Part shown: piece by piece, positions 34,883-44,392 of the stretch | Layout: each line of letters starts with the position of its first letter | How positions within the stretch are numbered: the first letter of the stretch is position 1 | Assembly (NCBI GenBank): GCA_030706405.1 | Contig: JAUZOO010000011.1 | Span: 62,001-126,000, forward strand | Direction: 5' to 3' | From: Bacteroidota bacterium | GTDB lineage: Bacteria; Bacteroidota; Bacteroidia; Bacteroidales; JAAUTT01 | DNA: 64,000 bases | Program-made: the position numbers and the translations under genes | Notes under the pieces: generated by a model | Told to the model about the DNA's origin: nothing | The model's input: only the letters and a program-made list of their open reading frames with translations | Database searches by the model: none

Positions 34883-37639
34883 CTATTTGCTCTTTATAAA
34901 CATTTTTGTTTGCAATGTATTATCAACCTTTAACCTTAATAAATATGCTCCGGGAGTGAGATCTGAAACATCAACAGTTTTCCCAAAGACTTCTTTAAGC
35001 TTCACGCTCTGCATATTATAAACTTCAAGTTCGGCATTATTAGCCAATCCGTTTATATACAAAATATTAGATACGGGATTAGGATATAATGAAATAACTG
35101 AAGTGGCAAGGTTTTTACTATTTTCAATAGCTGTAATTGAAGCGGATGGTAACGCAATAATCCATTGTTGATTGGTCTGATTGAGATAATCCCACTGATT
35201 GGCCCCTGCCCCATTGGAAAGATCGGCAGATGCGATCTCCATAGCGCGTCCGCTGTTGCGGTTAATTAATCTAAAATGTTCGGTATCGACACTGTCTATT
35301 GTCCATTTCTGATTATAACCATTGTCATAGGTTCCTAATTGAACGGTTCCGCCGTTATCCATCGATGCATAACTTACTTCCAACGCTTTACCGCTAACCG
35401 CGTCAGTTATTTTATAATACCCTTCGCCTACATCAGTAATTACCCAAAGTTGATTAGCCCCGTTAATGTAGCTGCTCTGCTCCACCTTTATCCCGTTGGC
35501 ATTTACCTGCAACGCTTTATTGCTGTGACGGGCAATAATCTTATAGGTTTTCCCGGATTCGACAGTTTTATTGCTCCGGTTGGTATATGGTGAAATTTTC
35601 AACAAATCAGCTTGCACATATCGGGGCCAATAAAAATATTTATCGTTAAAGGCCGGCCCCCACTTTTCATAGCAGTTCACCGAATAGGATATGGAATATT
35701 TCCCAGGAGTATATAAATCGTCGTGAATATTAGGCATGTAATTCCAGTAATTAACCTCTTCGGGAACCTGGAAAAGCAGGATAGATTTAGTCCATGGGCC
35801 AACAGGTGTCGGGGCAAACGTAAGCTTCTCTTGTCCGCTCATGGCATCATTTGTCACCAGCACATAATTACCAGGACCCAGCTTTTTGGCTCCATTGGCC
35901 ACATAGGAACATACATGGCTGGCACTGTCTTTATTGGTATACCATCCGTACTTGGTATTATAAAACTGCCAGGGAGTATTAGCCCCTATCAGATCGCCCT
36001 TTTTTGCCCGTGCAATTTTAGTATAACCTCCCAGACCGGCATTTACACCACCATAGAGATAATAATAGTCGCCATCATCTATGATGGTTTCATAATCATA
36101 CCCGACAGACATCCTGTCTATTTTCTCCAATCCTAATGTAGATAAATTAAAGGTTGCCAAATAATTCCTACCGGTTGTTTGCGTTGCATCGCTTCCTGCC
36201 GGATAATCAACTTCCACAAGCATCTCTTTCAGTTTTCCTCCTTCAACAACTCCGTCGGCAACCCAATACAACTGATTGGGATAACCGTTAGGATCGGGTT
36301 CTGTCGGAATAAAAAATGTATTGCCATTTCCGCCTGTTGTGCTATACATGGTTGAGAGTTTTTTATTTTTATCATGAACAACCATTGCGTTCCGAACAAA
36401 ATTTCCATTCGGAAAAACATTTTCGAAAGGATTATTATTTCCTATAAAAGAATCATTAAAAAACCAGGCTACGCGTCCATCGGGCAATGTTACCGAGACA
36501 TCATTATCGCCAGTGTACCATCCATTCCCGGTTCTATTATAATGCCACATATAAGATGTATAAACATCGATTGTTCCGTTTGATTGATCTAGAACCTCAA
36601 CATCGTCGATATAATAATCGGAAACGGACTGAAAATAAAACTGTAATTTTACCGATGAACTCTTGGCTTTAAAAGGAAAATGATATTGATGCCATCCCCC
36701 GTGGCTATCGTTTTTCGTAGAAGTTTTCGCAGGATCATCATACCAACCTATGCGTGTTCTGAAATGACACTTTATCGTATCGTTTCCATCGATTATTGCG
36801 GCAACCAGGCTCGCCTCATCGACTTTGGACCTAGCCCAGAACTGCAGTAAATGAATTGAATCCTTGCTGGCGTCGAAAACTGTCGATGTTTGAACGGAAG
36901 AAACTTTACTTCCAAGGGCTGTTACCGAAGCTTTTAACGATTTGTAGCCAGTATGCACCACCGAATCGACGGTATTCACCCCAAAGGTTGCCGCTCCGCC
37001 ATCAGATGCAGAACTGACCCACCCGGTTAGGTCAGCTTCAAAACTACCGTTAGAAATAATTCGAGGCTTACACGGAATATCTGCACTTGCTGCTACCGAT
37101 GGTAATTCAACAGGATAATCTCCGACAGGCGACCGAAAATAATATGTGGTATTTTTTTCGATATTCTCAGTTGGTTTAATTACCCATTCGTATTCTGTTT
37201 TAGTCTTGCTTTTAAGCATCTGATAATTTTCCTCACTGCTTACAAGCACTTTCCCATTTTTGAATAAATTAGCCGAGCTCCCGGTCAATTGCTGGGTAGT
37301 AGTTTGTCCATCTTTTACAAAATCATTTTTGCAAGCTAACATAAATTCGGAATTACCAGCAATATAACCTACCCGCTTCCATGGGCCGCGTTTATTGGTG
37401 GCAAACTGCAATTCCTTATCAAAATTCAGACTATCCCCGGTATTATTATCCAATTCCAACCGTAAGCGTAACGTATTTAAATCATTAAGCGTTATTGTAG
37501 TATTCTCCGCAGCTTTCCATGTTGCCGATGTTTCCGTACCATTATCATTTCGCCATCGCCAATTTCGTTGACTAATATAACTGGCATTTAATGTATTAAA
37601 ACAACCTAAAAGCAGTAGTGCAAAAAAGAAATTTTTCAT
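34883..37639 (-). CDS. Secreted multidomain protein: carbohydrate-binding module, DUF4185/DUF5005-like propeller, ricin-type lectin, type IX sorting domain
   Basis: The 918-residue protein has a signal peptide, an N-terminal beta-domain (about 20-180) and a galactose-binding-like module (SNGSFEADLTGW, about 190-350). A five-bladed-propeller-like region with DGRVAWFFNDSF follows (about 355-680). A ricin B lectin with three QxW repeats (NQLW, NQKW, NQQW, about 685-830) precedes a C-terminal sorting domain starting LYPNPVSN (about 848-918). The last domain marks export by the type IX system to the cell surface. The propeller is shared with the protein at 39226. Glycan binding is clear; hydrolysis is possible but unproven. 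It is the last gene of the 11-gene block. Confidence 0.8.
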   Translation of the reverse strand: MKNFFFALLLLGCFNTLNASYISQRNWRWRNDNGTETSATWKAAENTTITLNDLNTLRLRLELDNNTGDSLNFDKELQFATNKRGPWKRVGYIAGNSEFMLACKNDFVKDGQTTTQQLTGSSANLFKNGKVLVSSEENYQMLKSKTKTEYEWVIKPTENIEKNTTYYFRSPVGDYPVELPSVAASADIPCKPRIISNGSFEADLTGWVSSASDGGAATFGVNTVDSVVHTGYKSLKASVTALGSKVSSVQTSTVFDASKDSIHLLQFWARSKVDEASLVAAIIDGNDTIKCHFRTRIGWYDDPAKTSTKNDSHGGWHQYHFPFKAKSSSVKLQFYFQSVSDYYIDDVEVLDQSNGTIDVYTSYMWHYNRTGNGWYTGDNDVSVTLPDGRVAWFFNDSFIGNNNPFENVFPNGNFVRNAMVVHDKNKKLSTMYSTTGGNGNTFFIPTEPDPNGYPNQLYWVADGVVEGGKLKEMLVEVDYPAGSDATQTTGRNYLATFNLSTLGLEKIDRMSVGYDYETIIDDGDYYYLYGGVNAGLGGYTKIARAKKGDLIGANTPWQFYNTKYGWYTNKDSASHVCSYVANGAKKLGPGNYVLVTNDAMSGQEKLTFAPTPVGPWTKSILLFQVPEEVNYWNYMPNIHDDLYTPGKYSISYSVNCYEKWGPAFNDKYFYWPRYVQADLLKISPYTNRSNKTVESGKTYKIIARHSNKALQVNANGIKVEQSSYINGANQLWVITDVGEGYYKITDAVSGKALEVSYASMDNGGTVQLGTYDNGYNQKWTIDSVDTEHFRLINRNSGRAMEIASADLSNGAGANQWDYLNQTNQQWIIALPSASITAIENSKNLATSVISLYPNPVSNILYINGLANNAELEVYNMQSVKLKEVFGKTVDVSDLTPGAYLLRLKVDNTLQTKMFIKSK

Positions 37640-37694
37640 AAAATCGATTTTTCATTAATTAGTTGATAGTTGTGGGTTATTATTATTTATTGAA

Positions 37695-39206
37695 TTAGGT
37701 TCGAAATTTTAAAACTGAAAAAACTATAACAATCATAGCACAGACACCCAAAAACAACTTACGAAATAAGAAAGAGTTATATTTAAAGTTATTAGGGTGA
37801 ATATTAACAAGTTTAATGAAGGGCGACGAACTTTGCTGCTGCATTTGAATCCTTCCCGAAGCTTCCACCAGTCCGGAAATCCCATAATTACTGTTTACGG
37901 CAATATCCTTACGAGTTTCAATAGCCCTTAACCTTAAATTGTAGAAATGAAGTCCAACAATATAAGAATCCCGAAACCAACCGTCGTTACTGAGCGTTAA
38001 AAAAAATTGGGCTCCTTTTTTAATCATATCCTCAGGCGATTTTTCCAGTGTCGCCTCATTGCAAATCATAATTCCTGCTTTTCCAAACGGAGTATTCAAA
38101 GGTTGCGCATAATCTCCCGGACACGCACTTGAGCCATCACCCGATAAGAAAGGGATTAAAATGCCGCCAACCGGTTTTTCGATAAAATCCAATAAAAACC
38201 GCTTATCGTACCTTCCTGCAACCAGCCCGTCCGGAAGCAAGCAATATACTGAGTTACAAACCTGTTTTTCTGAATAATCACTATTGATTCCAATAACATG
38301 GGTTATTCCGGCAGACGCAGAAATCCTACAAACTTCCTTTACAAAATCGTCATCTGTCCGGTATGTCCAAGGTACAGAACTCTCAGACCATAAAGCAAGC
38401 TGAGGCTTTAACCGCACAGCTTCTTTCTCTAATTCAAGAAGCCTGTTTACCAGGATATTGCCATTATTATTATCCCATTTCATTTCCGGAGGAAAATTTT
38501 CGGCAAGTATGGCTACTTTAATGGTGTTTGACCTGTTGATGGATTCTTTATAACCAACCAGAATAGTATAGCCGATAAGCATGTAAACCAGCATAATACT
38601 GCCAGGAACAAGTAACTGTTTCCATTGACGCGCAGCAACAAACTCGGAAATCAAAAAATTAACAAAAACGATTACAAACGAAATTACAGGAAGTCCAAAC
38701 ACCGATGCCAACTGTATTGCACTTAGATTCTTCAAAACGCCAAAGCCCGTATTATATGCAAACCACGGCATCCCGGGGAAAATACTGTTTAAGCCGGCCT
38801 CTCCCAGCGTCCATACCGAGGATACCAGCAAGGCATTCAGCAAAACGGACAACATGGGCGAACGCAGGGATACCCTCACTAAATTCACCGACGTACCTAT
38901 AACTGCCCAATAGACGCAGAAGATTAAAGAAGAAAGAAGGAAAACGAGCAGACCGTAAACAACACTTGCTCCGGTAAATTTTTCGGCCCCGGGAATCATC
39001 CAATAAAATGTAGGAATTGAAAGCCCTGCACCAAAAGCTATCCCGACCTGTATTGATTGCTTAATCGTTTTAGCTTTTAGGAAAATAAAAAAAAGCACAT
39101 AGCATACCCAAGCAAGCAGAAATACCATGTGCAACACAGCACAAAAGGATAGTATTCCGCTTACAAAGGCGAACCAATACGGTTTCTTTAAAAAATTATT
39201 TAACAT
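37695..39206 (-). CDS. Apolipoprotein N-acyltransferase-like protein (Lnt family)
   Basis: The 503-residue protein has about six membrane helices in residues 1-215, then a nitrilase-like domain with the Glu-Lys-Cys triad of the carbon-nitrogen hydrolase family: WSESSVPW near residue 271, YDKRFLLDF near 333 and MICNEA near 373. This is the architecture of Lnt, which N-acylates the lipidated Cys of apolipoproteins in the inner membrane. It starts 20 bp after the stop of the propeller gene at 39226 and precedes the lectin protein by 55 bp, so it is embedded in a glycan operon. Acylation of the locus's many lipoproteins is a tempting inference. Confidence 0.85.
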   Translation of the reverse strand: MLNNFLKKPYWFAFVSGILSFCAVLHMVFLLAWVCYVLFFIFLKAKTIKQSIQVGIAFGAGLSIPTFYWMIPGAEKFTGASVVYGLLVFLLSSLIFCVYWAVIGTSVNLVRVSLRSPMLSVLLNALLVSSVWTLGEAGLNSIFPGMPWFAYNTGFGVLKNLSAIQLASVFGLPVISFVIVFVNFLISEFVAARQWKQLLVPGSIMLVYMLIGYTILVGYKESINRSNTIKVAILAENFPPEMKWDNNNGNILVNRLLELEKEAVRLKPQLALWSESSVPWTYRTDDDFVKEVCRISASAGITHVIGINSDYSEKQVCNSVYCLLPDGLVAGRYDKRFLLDFIEKPVGGILIPFLSGDGSSACPGDYAQPLNTPFGKAGIMICNEATLEKSPEDMIKKGAQFFLTLSNDGWFRDSYIVGLHFYNLRLRAIETRKDIAVNSNYGISGLVEASGRIQMQQQSSSPFIKLVNIHPNNFKYNSFLFRKLFLGVCAMIVIVFSVLKFRT

Positions 39207-39225
39207 TTAAACATCTATTAATCTA

Positions 39226-40395
39226 TCATTTCCAGTTAAACACCCTTATAAAATAGGGTCTGTACATATCAGCACTTCCGGGAGCATTAAAATTATCCCA
39301 AAAATCGACCGGATTAACATTATACGATATCACCAACTCTCCACCCTTGGACAACACCGGGTGCAGACAGGCATTATAGGTAATAATCTTGCTTCCATCA
39401 TATTTATCGGGTATCCGGTATATGGTCCGTTTATTCAACCATGGCCCTACAGGTGATGCAGCCTCATAGAGATAAATATCCTGTCCCATAACCTGCTGAC
39501 TAACCAAATAAAACTTACATCCATCCTGAAAGACATTAGGCTGCGGAGAAATATTCTGCCCTATAGAATAATTGTCCGGTTGATCCGCCCAGCCATTGCG
39601 GGTATAGAACTCCCATTTGCCGCTAATATCGTGGTTTGCCGCCCGGGCAACAGTAAGATTGGCATTTGTAGTTCCGTACAAATACGTATATCCGTCGGGA
39701 GCATCAAAAATGCCGGAGCCATAACACACGTCTCCAACGGTTTTATCTTTTACAATTTGTATCAAACGAAAATCGGGGAGAGAAAATATAGCAAGGTCCG
39801 TAGACATATTTTTAAAATCCCAGGCTCCGGGTCCCGTTTTTTGGATATGGCCCAGGAGCTTATAATACTTCCCATCGTGTACCAATCCGGCTGCAGACCA
39901 ATACCAGTCTTTATCTCCTGCAGGATTATCCGGATATTCAATCCACGACTTCGACTTAGCTTCTTTCCCGGGATTAAGCTGAATGAATTCGGTCTTCTTC
40001 GGATCAGGTTGCAGGATGCCGGCATTATGCACAAAAGCATTATCAACACGGGCTCTGTCTGGTTTTACCTGTCCAAAAAAACTATCCTGAAATGACCATA
40101 AAATCCGGCCATCGGGAAGCAACAGTGTATAACAACCATCGCCCCCGTTCCAACCGGAATATCTGGTTAACAAATCATTATATGCCAAATCGCTGTAAAC
40201 CTCAACCTTTGAGTCCCATTTACCTGTATTGGGAATAAGCTCCAATCGTGAGGTTTCCATGGCTAAACTGTCCTTAATTTTAGCAACTTCTTCCTTAAAA
40301 CAATTATTTACCTCCTCTCCCATTACATCCGAAATCATTTGAGGAGAGAGCGTTAGCGAAAGGCTAAAACCGAAAAGCAGAAGCGATGTTTTCAT
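39226..40395 (-). CDS. Secreted DUF4185/DUF5005-like five-bladed-propeller protein
   Basis: The 389-residue protein has a signal-like N-terminus (LLLFGFSLSLTLS). It has DGRILWSFQDSFFG near residue 100, matching DGRVAWFFNDSFIG of the protein at 34883, and shares the order WYWSAAGLVHDGKYY, YTYLYG and PVGPW with it. It lacks the lectin and sorting domains. DUF4185 has members now classed as D-arabinan-degrading GH183, but this protein is distant, so a catalytic role is only a guess. It is 44 bp from the SGNH gene and part of the 11-gene block. Confidence 0.7.
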   Translation of the reverse strand: MKTSLLLFGFSLSLTLSPQMISDVMGEEVNNCFKEEVAKIKDSLAMETSRLELIPNTGKWDSKVEVYSDLAYNDLLTRYSGWNGGDGCYTLLLPDGRILWSFQDSFFGQVKPDRARVDNAFVHNAGILQPDPKKTEFIQLNPGKEAKSKSWIEYPDNPAGDKDWYWSAAGLVHDGKYYKLLGHIQKTGPGAWDFKNMSTDLAIFSLPDFRLIQIVKDKTVGDVCYGSGIFDAPDGYTYLYGTTNANLTVARAANHDISGKWEFYTRNGWADQPDNYSIGQNISPQPNVFQDGCKFYLVSQQVMGQDIYLYEAASPVGPWLNKRTIYRIPDKYDGSKIITYNACLHPVLSKGGELVISYNVNPVDFWDNFNAPGSADMYRPYFIRVFNWK

Positions 40396-40439
40396 TTTGA
40401 CAATGATTCAAATGTTAAATTTTATCACTTTTGTGTTGC

Positions 40440-41132
40440 TCATTTTTGCATCAAGGCCCTTTTGATGGCTTTTTCGGCAAGAGGCGCCATTACTTTATAC
40501 CCAACTTCATTGGGGTGAACGCCATCAGGAGAATATTCTGCTTTCATTCCCTTACGTTCATCAACCATGGAGGAATAATAATCGAGATATACCAGTTTAT
40601 TCTTATCGGCATAATTTTTTATCATGGCATTCAGGGCTACGATTTTTTCTGCCGGCTGAAGTCCTGGTTTCCAAGGATAATCAAACACCGGTAAAACTGA
40701 ACTAAGCACGACTTTAATTCCGTTAGCCTTTGCCAATTCGGCCATCGACATTAAATTATCGGCGATCATCTCAAGCGTTGACGGTCCGGTATTACCGGCG
40801 ATATCGTTGGTTCCGGCTAAAATAACCACAACAGCAGGTTTCAATTTAATTACATCGGCTCTAAACCGAACCAACATTTGCGGAGTGGTTTGTCCGCTTA
40901 TACCTCGATTAACATAAGGCTTTCCCGAAAAAAACTCAGGGCAAATCCTACCCCATCCTTCCGTAATTGAATTGCCCATAAAAACAACACGTTTTTCACC
41001 AGGAGCAGGCAGTCCCAGTTTTTCATTTTCAGCTTTAAACCGGTTTAAATTGGGCCAGTCCTGAGCATAAGAAAGTTCTCCTATAAACATTACGAATAAA
41101 AGAGTTAGTAAACCTAATTTTAAATTTTCCAT
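40440..41132 (-). CDS. SGNH/GDSL-family esterase
   Basis: The 230-residue protein has a signal peptide (residues 1-23). SGNH blocks are visible: GNSITEGW with the Ser near residue 52, GISGQT (block II Gly), GTNDIAG near 107 (block III Asn) and SPDGVHPNEVGY near 198, with the Asp-His pair. Such enzymes remove acetyl groups from polysaccharides or sialic acids. It sits between GH27 and the propeller gene and would de-esterify the glycan before exo-hydrolases act. The exact acyl target is unknown. Confidence 0.88.
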   Translation of the reverse strand: MENLKLGLLTLLFVMFIGELSYAQDWPNLNRFKAENEKLGLPAPGEKRVVFMGNSITEGWGRICPEFFSGKPYVNRGISGQTTPQMLVRFRADVIKLKPAVVVILAGTNDIAGNTGPSTLEMIADNLMSMAELAKANGIKVVLSSVLPVFDYPWKPGLQPAEKIVALNAMIKNYADKNKLVYLDYYSSMVDERKGMKAEYSPDGVHPNEVGYKVMAPLAEKAIKRALMQK

Positions 41133-41219
41133 TTGTAATTAATTAGTATGTAAGCCAATGTTAATGTATTTAAATTCATCGTCACTATCCCCACCGCCTT
41201 TAGATCAGATGTACAAATT

Positions 41220-42407
41220 TTACAAAGAATTATTTCTTTTTATAAAACGAAACACTTTTACCGAGTGAGGAGGCAATTTAATTGATATAAGAGCTTTATC
41301 CGGTTTAACTTCTTTGTGCTCCCACAAATCACGGATTTTATAATCATCCAATTTATAAGGTTCGGAAGACCAATAATCATCGTTGGCTTTCAACAATACA
41401 TTAAAATCGACCTGAACCGTTTTTTCTTCATCGCTGCGATTGAGCAAACATGCCGCTTTTTCTTTATGTGCGAGCTTTTTTATCCATATCTGATAACCGC
41501 CGTTATCCCGATAGCAAAAACCTTGAGCGCCCAACGAGTCCTGATCCAGAGCAATTAATTCCTGATTTTTAAGTATTGCCGACGTTTCGTCCGCCATGTT
41601 TTTCAAATCATTTCCGGCCATGAGCGGAGCTGCGAGCATACACCACACCGAAAAGTGAGTTCTGTACTCTTCGGTGGTCATTCCGCCATTCCCCACTTCT
41701 AACATATCCGGGTCATTCCAGTAACCGGGTCCTGCGTATTTGGCTAGGTCTTTTTCTTTATCTACAATCGAAATCATGGCATCCCAACGGTCCACAATAT
41801 CGCCGGTTGTACGCCATAAATGACCAGCTTCTTTTCCCCATTCCCATGGCTTTGCGGTTCCCCATTCGCATATGCTGAAAACGATGGGACGCCGGGCGGC
41901 AAAAAGGCCATCGCGCATGGTTATATAAGAAGATTTAGCATTTTGTGTTGTGGTATTACACCAGTCGTATTTTAAATAATCAACTCCCCAGCGGGCGTAG
42001 GTACGTGCATCCTGAAACTCATGCCCGCGCCCACCGGGGCGGCCGGCACAAGTCATTGAGCCGGCACAGGAATAAATTCCAAACTTTAATCCTTTCGAAT
42101 GAATATAATCGGCTAAATATTTAATTCCATGAGGAAACCGTTTCTGATCCACGACGATTTCACCGTTTGCATCCCGGTCGACCTGCCAGCAATCGTCAAT
42201 TACCACATATTCATAGCCGGCATCCTTCATTCCGCTGCTCGCCATGGCATCGGCCATCTGCATAATCAAATCTTCGCTGACATTGCACGCGAATTTATTC
42301 CAGCTATTCCACCCCATAGGTGGAGTTTTGGCTAATTGTTCAAACTTTTGACCTGTAGCATTTAAAAAACAGAAAATGGTCACTACCAATAAAATGTAAG
42401 ATTTCAT
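41220..42407 (-). CDS. Glycoside hydrolase family 27 alpha-galactosidase
   Basis: I choose the ATG at 42407 because it begins a signal peptide (MKSYILLVVTIFCFL); an in-frame ATG 63 bases upstream would add an odd hydrophilic extension. The 395-residue protein opens with TPPMGWNSWN. It has the nucleophile motif YLKYDWC near residue 147 and the acid/base region TGDIVDRWD near 202-210, with GYWNDPDMLEVGNGG further on. These are classic GH27 motifs for retaining alpha-galactosidases, though alpha-N-acetylgalactosaminidases and beta-L-arabinopyranosidases share the fold. It belongs to the 11-gene block. Confidence 0.92.
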   Translation of the reverse strand: MKSYILLVVTIFCFLNATGQKFEQLAKTPPMGWNSWNKFACNVSEDLIMQMADAMASSGMKDAGYEYVVIDDCWQVDRDANGEIVVDQKRFPHGIKYLADYIHSKGLKFGIYSCAGSMTCAGRPGGRGHEFQDARTYARWGVDYLKYDWCNTTTQNAKSSYITMRDGLFAARRPIVFSICEWGTAKPWEWGKEAGHLWRTTGDIVDRWDAMISIVDKEKDLAKYAGPGYWNDPDMLEVGNGGMTTEEYRTHFSVWCMLAAPLMAGNDLKNMADETSAILKNQELIALDQDSLGAQGFCYRDNGGYQIWIKKLAHKEKAACLLNRSDEEKTVQVDFNVLLKANDDYWSSEPYKLDDYKIRDLWEHKEVKPDKALISIKLPPHSVKVFRFIKRNNSL

Positions 42408-42564
42408 TAAAAAAGAAGTTTTTAAGAAGTAGTTAAACAATACGTTAGTCCGATAATGGTTGAAGTTCATAAATACCTGTCAAATAAACAATGGTTTTCC
42501 GGATTTTTATTTAACTATATTTCAACAAAACCGGACAGTACCGCCCCAAACACTACAGATATAT

Positions 42565-44328
42565 TTATTTATTTCTTAATTCATTAAAACCCGCATCAAT
42601 ACATTTTGTACGATAGCTATCTATTGTCGCTCCTAAGTCACCTCCGGAACCTGTTTTATAGATAGATGGGCACTCCGGCCGTTTTTCAAGTTCCCGCCAC
42701 TCAGCCCAAAGAGCATCGTATCTTTTAATGGCATCGCTCATGGCTTTGAAGTCGTAAACACCTGTTTTATCGCCTGCATACCCTTTCAGCATTACAATCC
42801 AGCCCATTTCGAAAATTTCGAATTTTATCCGCCCATAAGTACACGAAGTAGCTATAAAATTGCGAGTTGCCATATCGCCCGTTTTTATACTTCGGCCAAG
42901 TTCTTCAATATTTTTCCAGATTGCTGTACCTTCCTTTTTTTCTGCGAGATATTTATCAATGGCATTGTTAGCATAGATAGAATCGAGGGTTGCATGTAAA
43001 GCACCGCTTCCGCCCATGCCCTGATCTCTCGTCCAAACGACCATTACATCACCATAAACGCTGTACTGGCTATGCAAAATACCTTCGGACGAAAGCAGGC
43101 AAATCTGATGCAGCTTCTCAATATCGTCGTCCGCCAAGCCTTTGGTTGCGGCAAAATCGTGAAATATTTTACTCTCCGGTCTTTTCGGATTTTTGGCCCA
43201 ATTGGCAAGAACATACGTATTGGCATCGTTCCACAGATCATTTTTAATATACGGACCACCCCAGCCTCCACCTCGTGACCACGTCCATATTCCTGTAAAA
43301 TTAGGATTATTGACAACATCGTTAAGGCATTGCGGACCGGGCAAACCTTTGAGTTCTGTAAATCGATTAATGACGCCGTTGGCAATATAATTGGGATGAG
43401 CGCTTTTCCCCTCATACTCCCGTTGACATTGAATTTCAACAATTTGTTTATGTTTTCCTTTTCCAATGCAGGGATTAAACGGAATTCCATGCATCGAAGC
43501 CTCGTCTATCCAGTACTTCTGCATGTTATCGAGCTGATGTTCATTCCAATTGACCGGAGCCGAACGCCAATAATCGACCATGGTATGTTTAATCGAAAAA
43601 TACAGGTTTTTATGAGGTTCGACGCTGTCGGTAACCGTTAAATAGTACTTTGGCAGTGCATGAAAATAGTCGGTATCCCACGTGCGGTAATAAAGTTTTT
43701 TATTCCGTTTAACGCAAACTTCATCCCGCAAGAGGTTTATTAACTCAATATGACTGTGCGTTTTATTAAAAATAGGATTATTGCCCTGATGAAAAGGCGT
43801 ATCGTTTAAATAGGTTTCGCCGGTACGGATGACTAAACCGGAGAGCTCCGGAAATTTTATAAATATCTCATTAATCAGTGCCCGGATGATTTCCTGCGTT
43901 TTGGGTCGGTGAATATCAATTTTCCCACGCCCGTCGCAAATTTCAGTCTTATATTTTTGTACCAGTTTCTTGGGAAGCACAATCATATCCATCATACAAT
44001 AAACTTCCAGCCCGGCTTTGCTAAACTCTTTATACTTCTTCGAAATGCTTTCGGCCTTCCTGACAATCCATTTCTTATCTTCATCAGAATCGGCATACAA
44101 GCTCTTGTCGTACAACTCAAACGAAATGCCATACTGAGCAGCATCAAAGAGATGAAATACCTTGCCGGTATATCCGTATTGGATATATTTTTCAGGTGTA
44201 TTGTAGGATGTTTCGAATTCGGCTTCGCCGGGATTATGGTGAACCATATCAAAAACTGTCAGGCTCTTTTTAACCGAATGACAGCCGACCAGCGTTAAAA
44301 TACAAATAGCTATGTATAGTTTTCTCAT
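42565..44328 (-). CDS. Large periplasmic lipoprotein of unknown family, barrel-like, putative glycosidase
   Basis: The 587-residue lipoprotein has a lipobox (LVGC, residues 13-16). I recognise no established family. The order FHLFDAAQYGISFELYD, LEVYCMMDMIV, SGLVIRTGETYLND, YYRTWDTDYFH and IWTWSRGGGWGGPY suggests successive beta-strands of a TIM barrel with acidic residues at strand ends. The GE near residue 168 and WD near 218 could be catalytic. The C-terminal 200 residues are helical. A distant link to GH67/GH115 alpha-glucuronidases or GH20 is possible. Its place between GH43 and GH27 argues for action on the same glycan. Confidence 0.6.
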   Translation of the reverse strand: MRKLYIAICILTLVGCHSVKKSLTVFDMVHHNPGEAEFETSYNTPEKYIQYGYTGKVFHLFDAAQYGISFELYDKSLYADSDEDKKWIVRKAESISKKYKEFSKAGLEVYCMMDMIVLPKKLVQKYKTEICDGRGKIDIHRPKTQEIIRALINEIFIKFPELSGLVIRTGETYLNDTPFHQGNNPIFNKTHSHIELINLLRDEVCVKRNKKLYYRTWDTDYFHALPKYYLTVTDSVEPHKNLYFSIKHTMVDYWRSAPVNWNEHQLDNMQKYWIDEASMHGIPFNPCIGKGKHKQIVEIQCQREYEGKSAHPNYIANGVINRFTELKGLPGPQCLNDVVNNPNFTGIWTWSRGGGWGGPYIKNDLWNDANTYVLANWAKNPKRPESKIFHDFAATKGLADDDIEKLHQICLLSSEGILHSQYSVYGDVMVVWTRDQGMGGSGALHATLDSIYANNAIDKYLAEKKEGTAIWKNIEELGRSIKTGDMATRNFIATSCTYGRIKFEIFEMGWIVMLKGYAGDKTGVYDFKAMSDAIKRYDALWAEWRELEKRPECPSIYKTGSGGDLGATIDSYRTKCIDAGFNELRNK

Positions 44329-44392
44329 ATCAAAGGGTTAGTAGATTGAGGCTCGTTGCAAGCCTCTGTTAGTAAGGTAAACGCAAATAAGG

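Noticed and set aside
35723-36136. Plus-strand open frame opposite the propeller and lectin gene
   Set aside because: It is an antisense shadow with no family resemblance; the minus-strand protein is continuous with clear domains through it.
36229-36420. Small minus-strand frame within the lectin-propeller gene as a separate peptide
   Set aside because: It overlaps the large gene in another frame of the same strand and shows no start signal or similarity of its own.
41220-42470. Upstream ATG at 42470 as the GH27 start
   Set aside because: It would place 21 mostly hydrophilic residues before a clean signal peptide that starts at the ATG at 42407.
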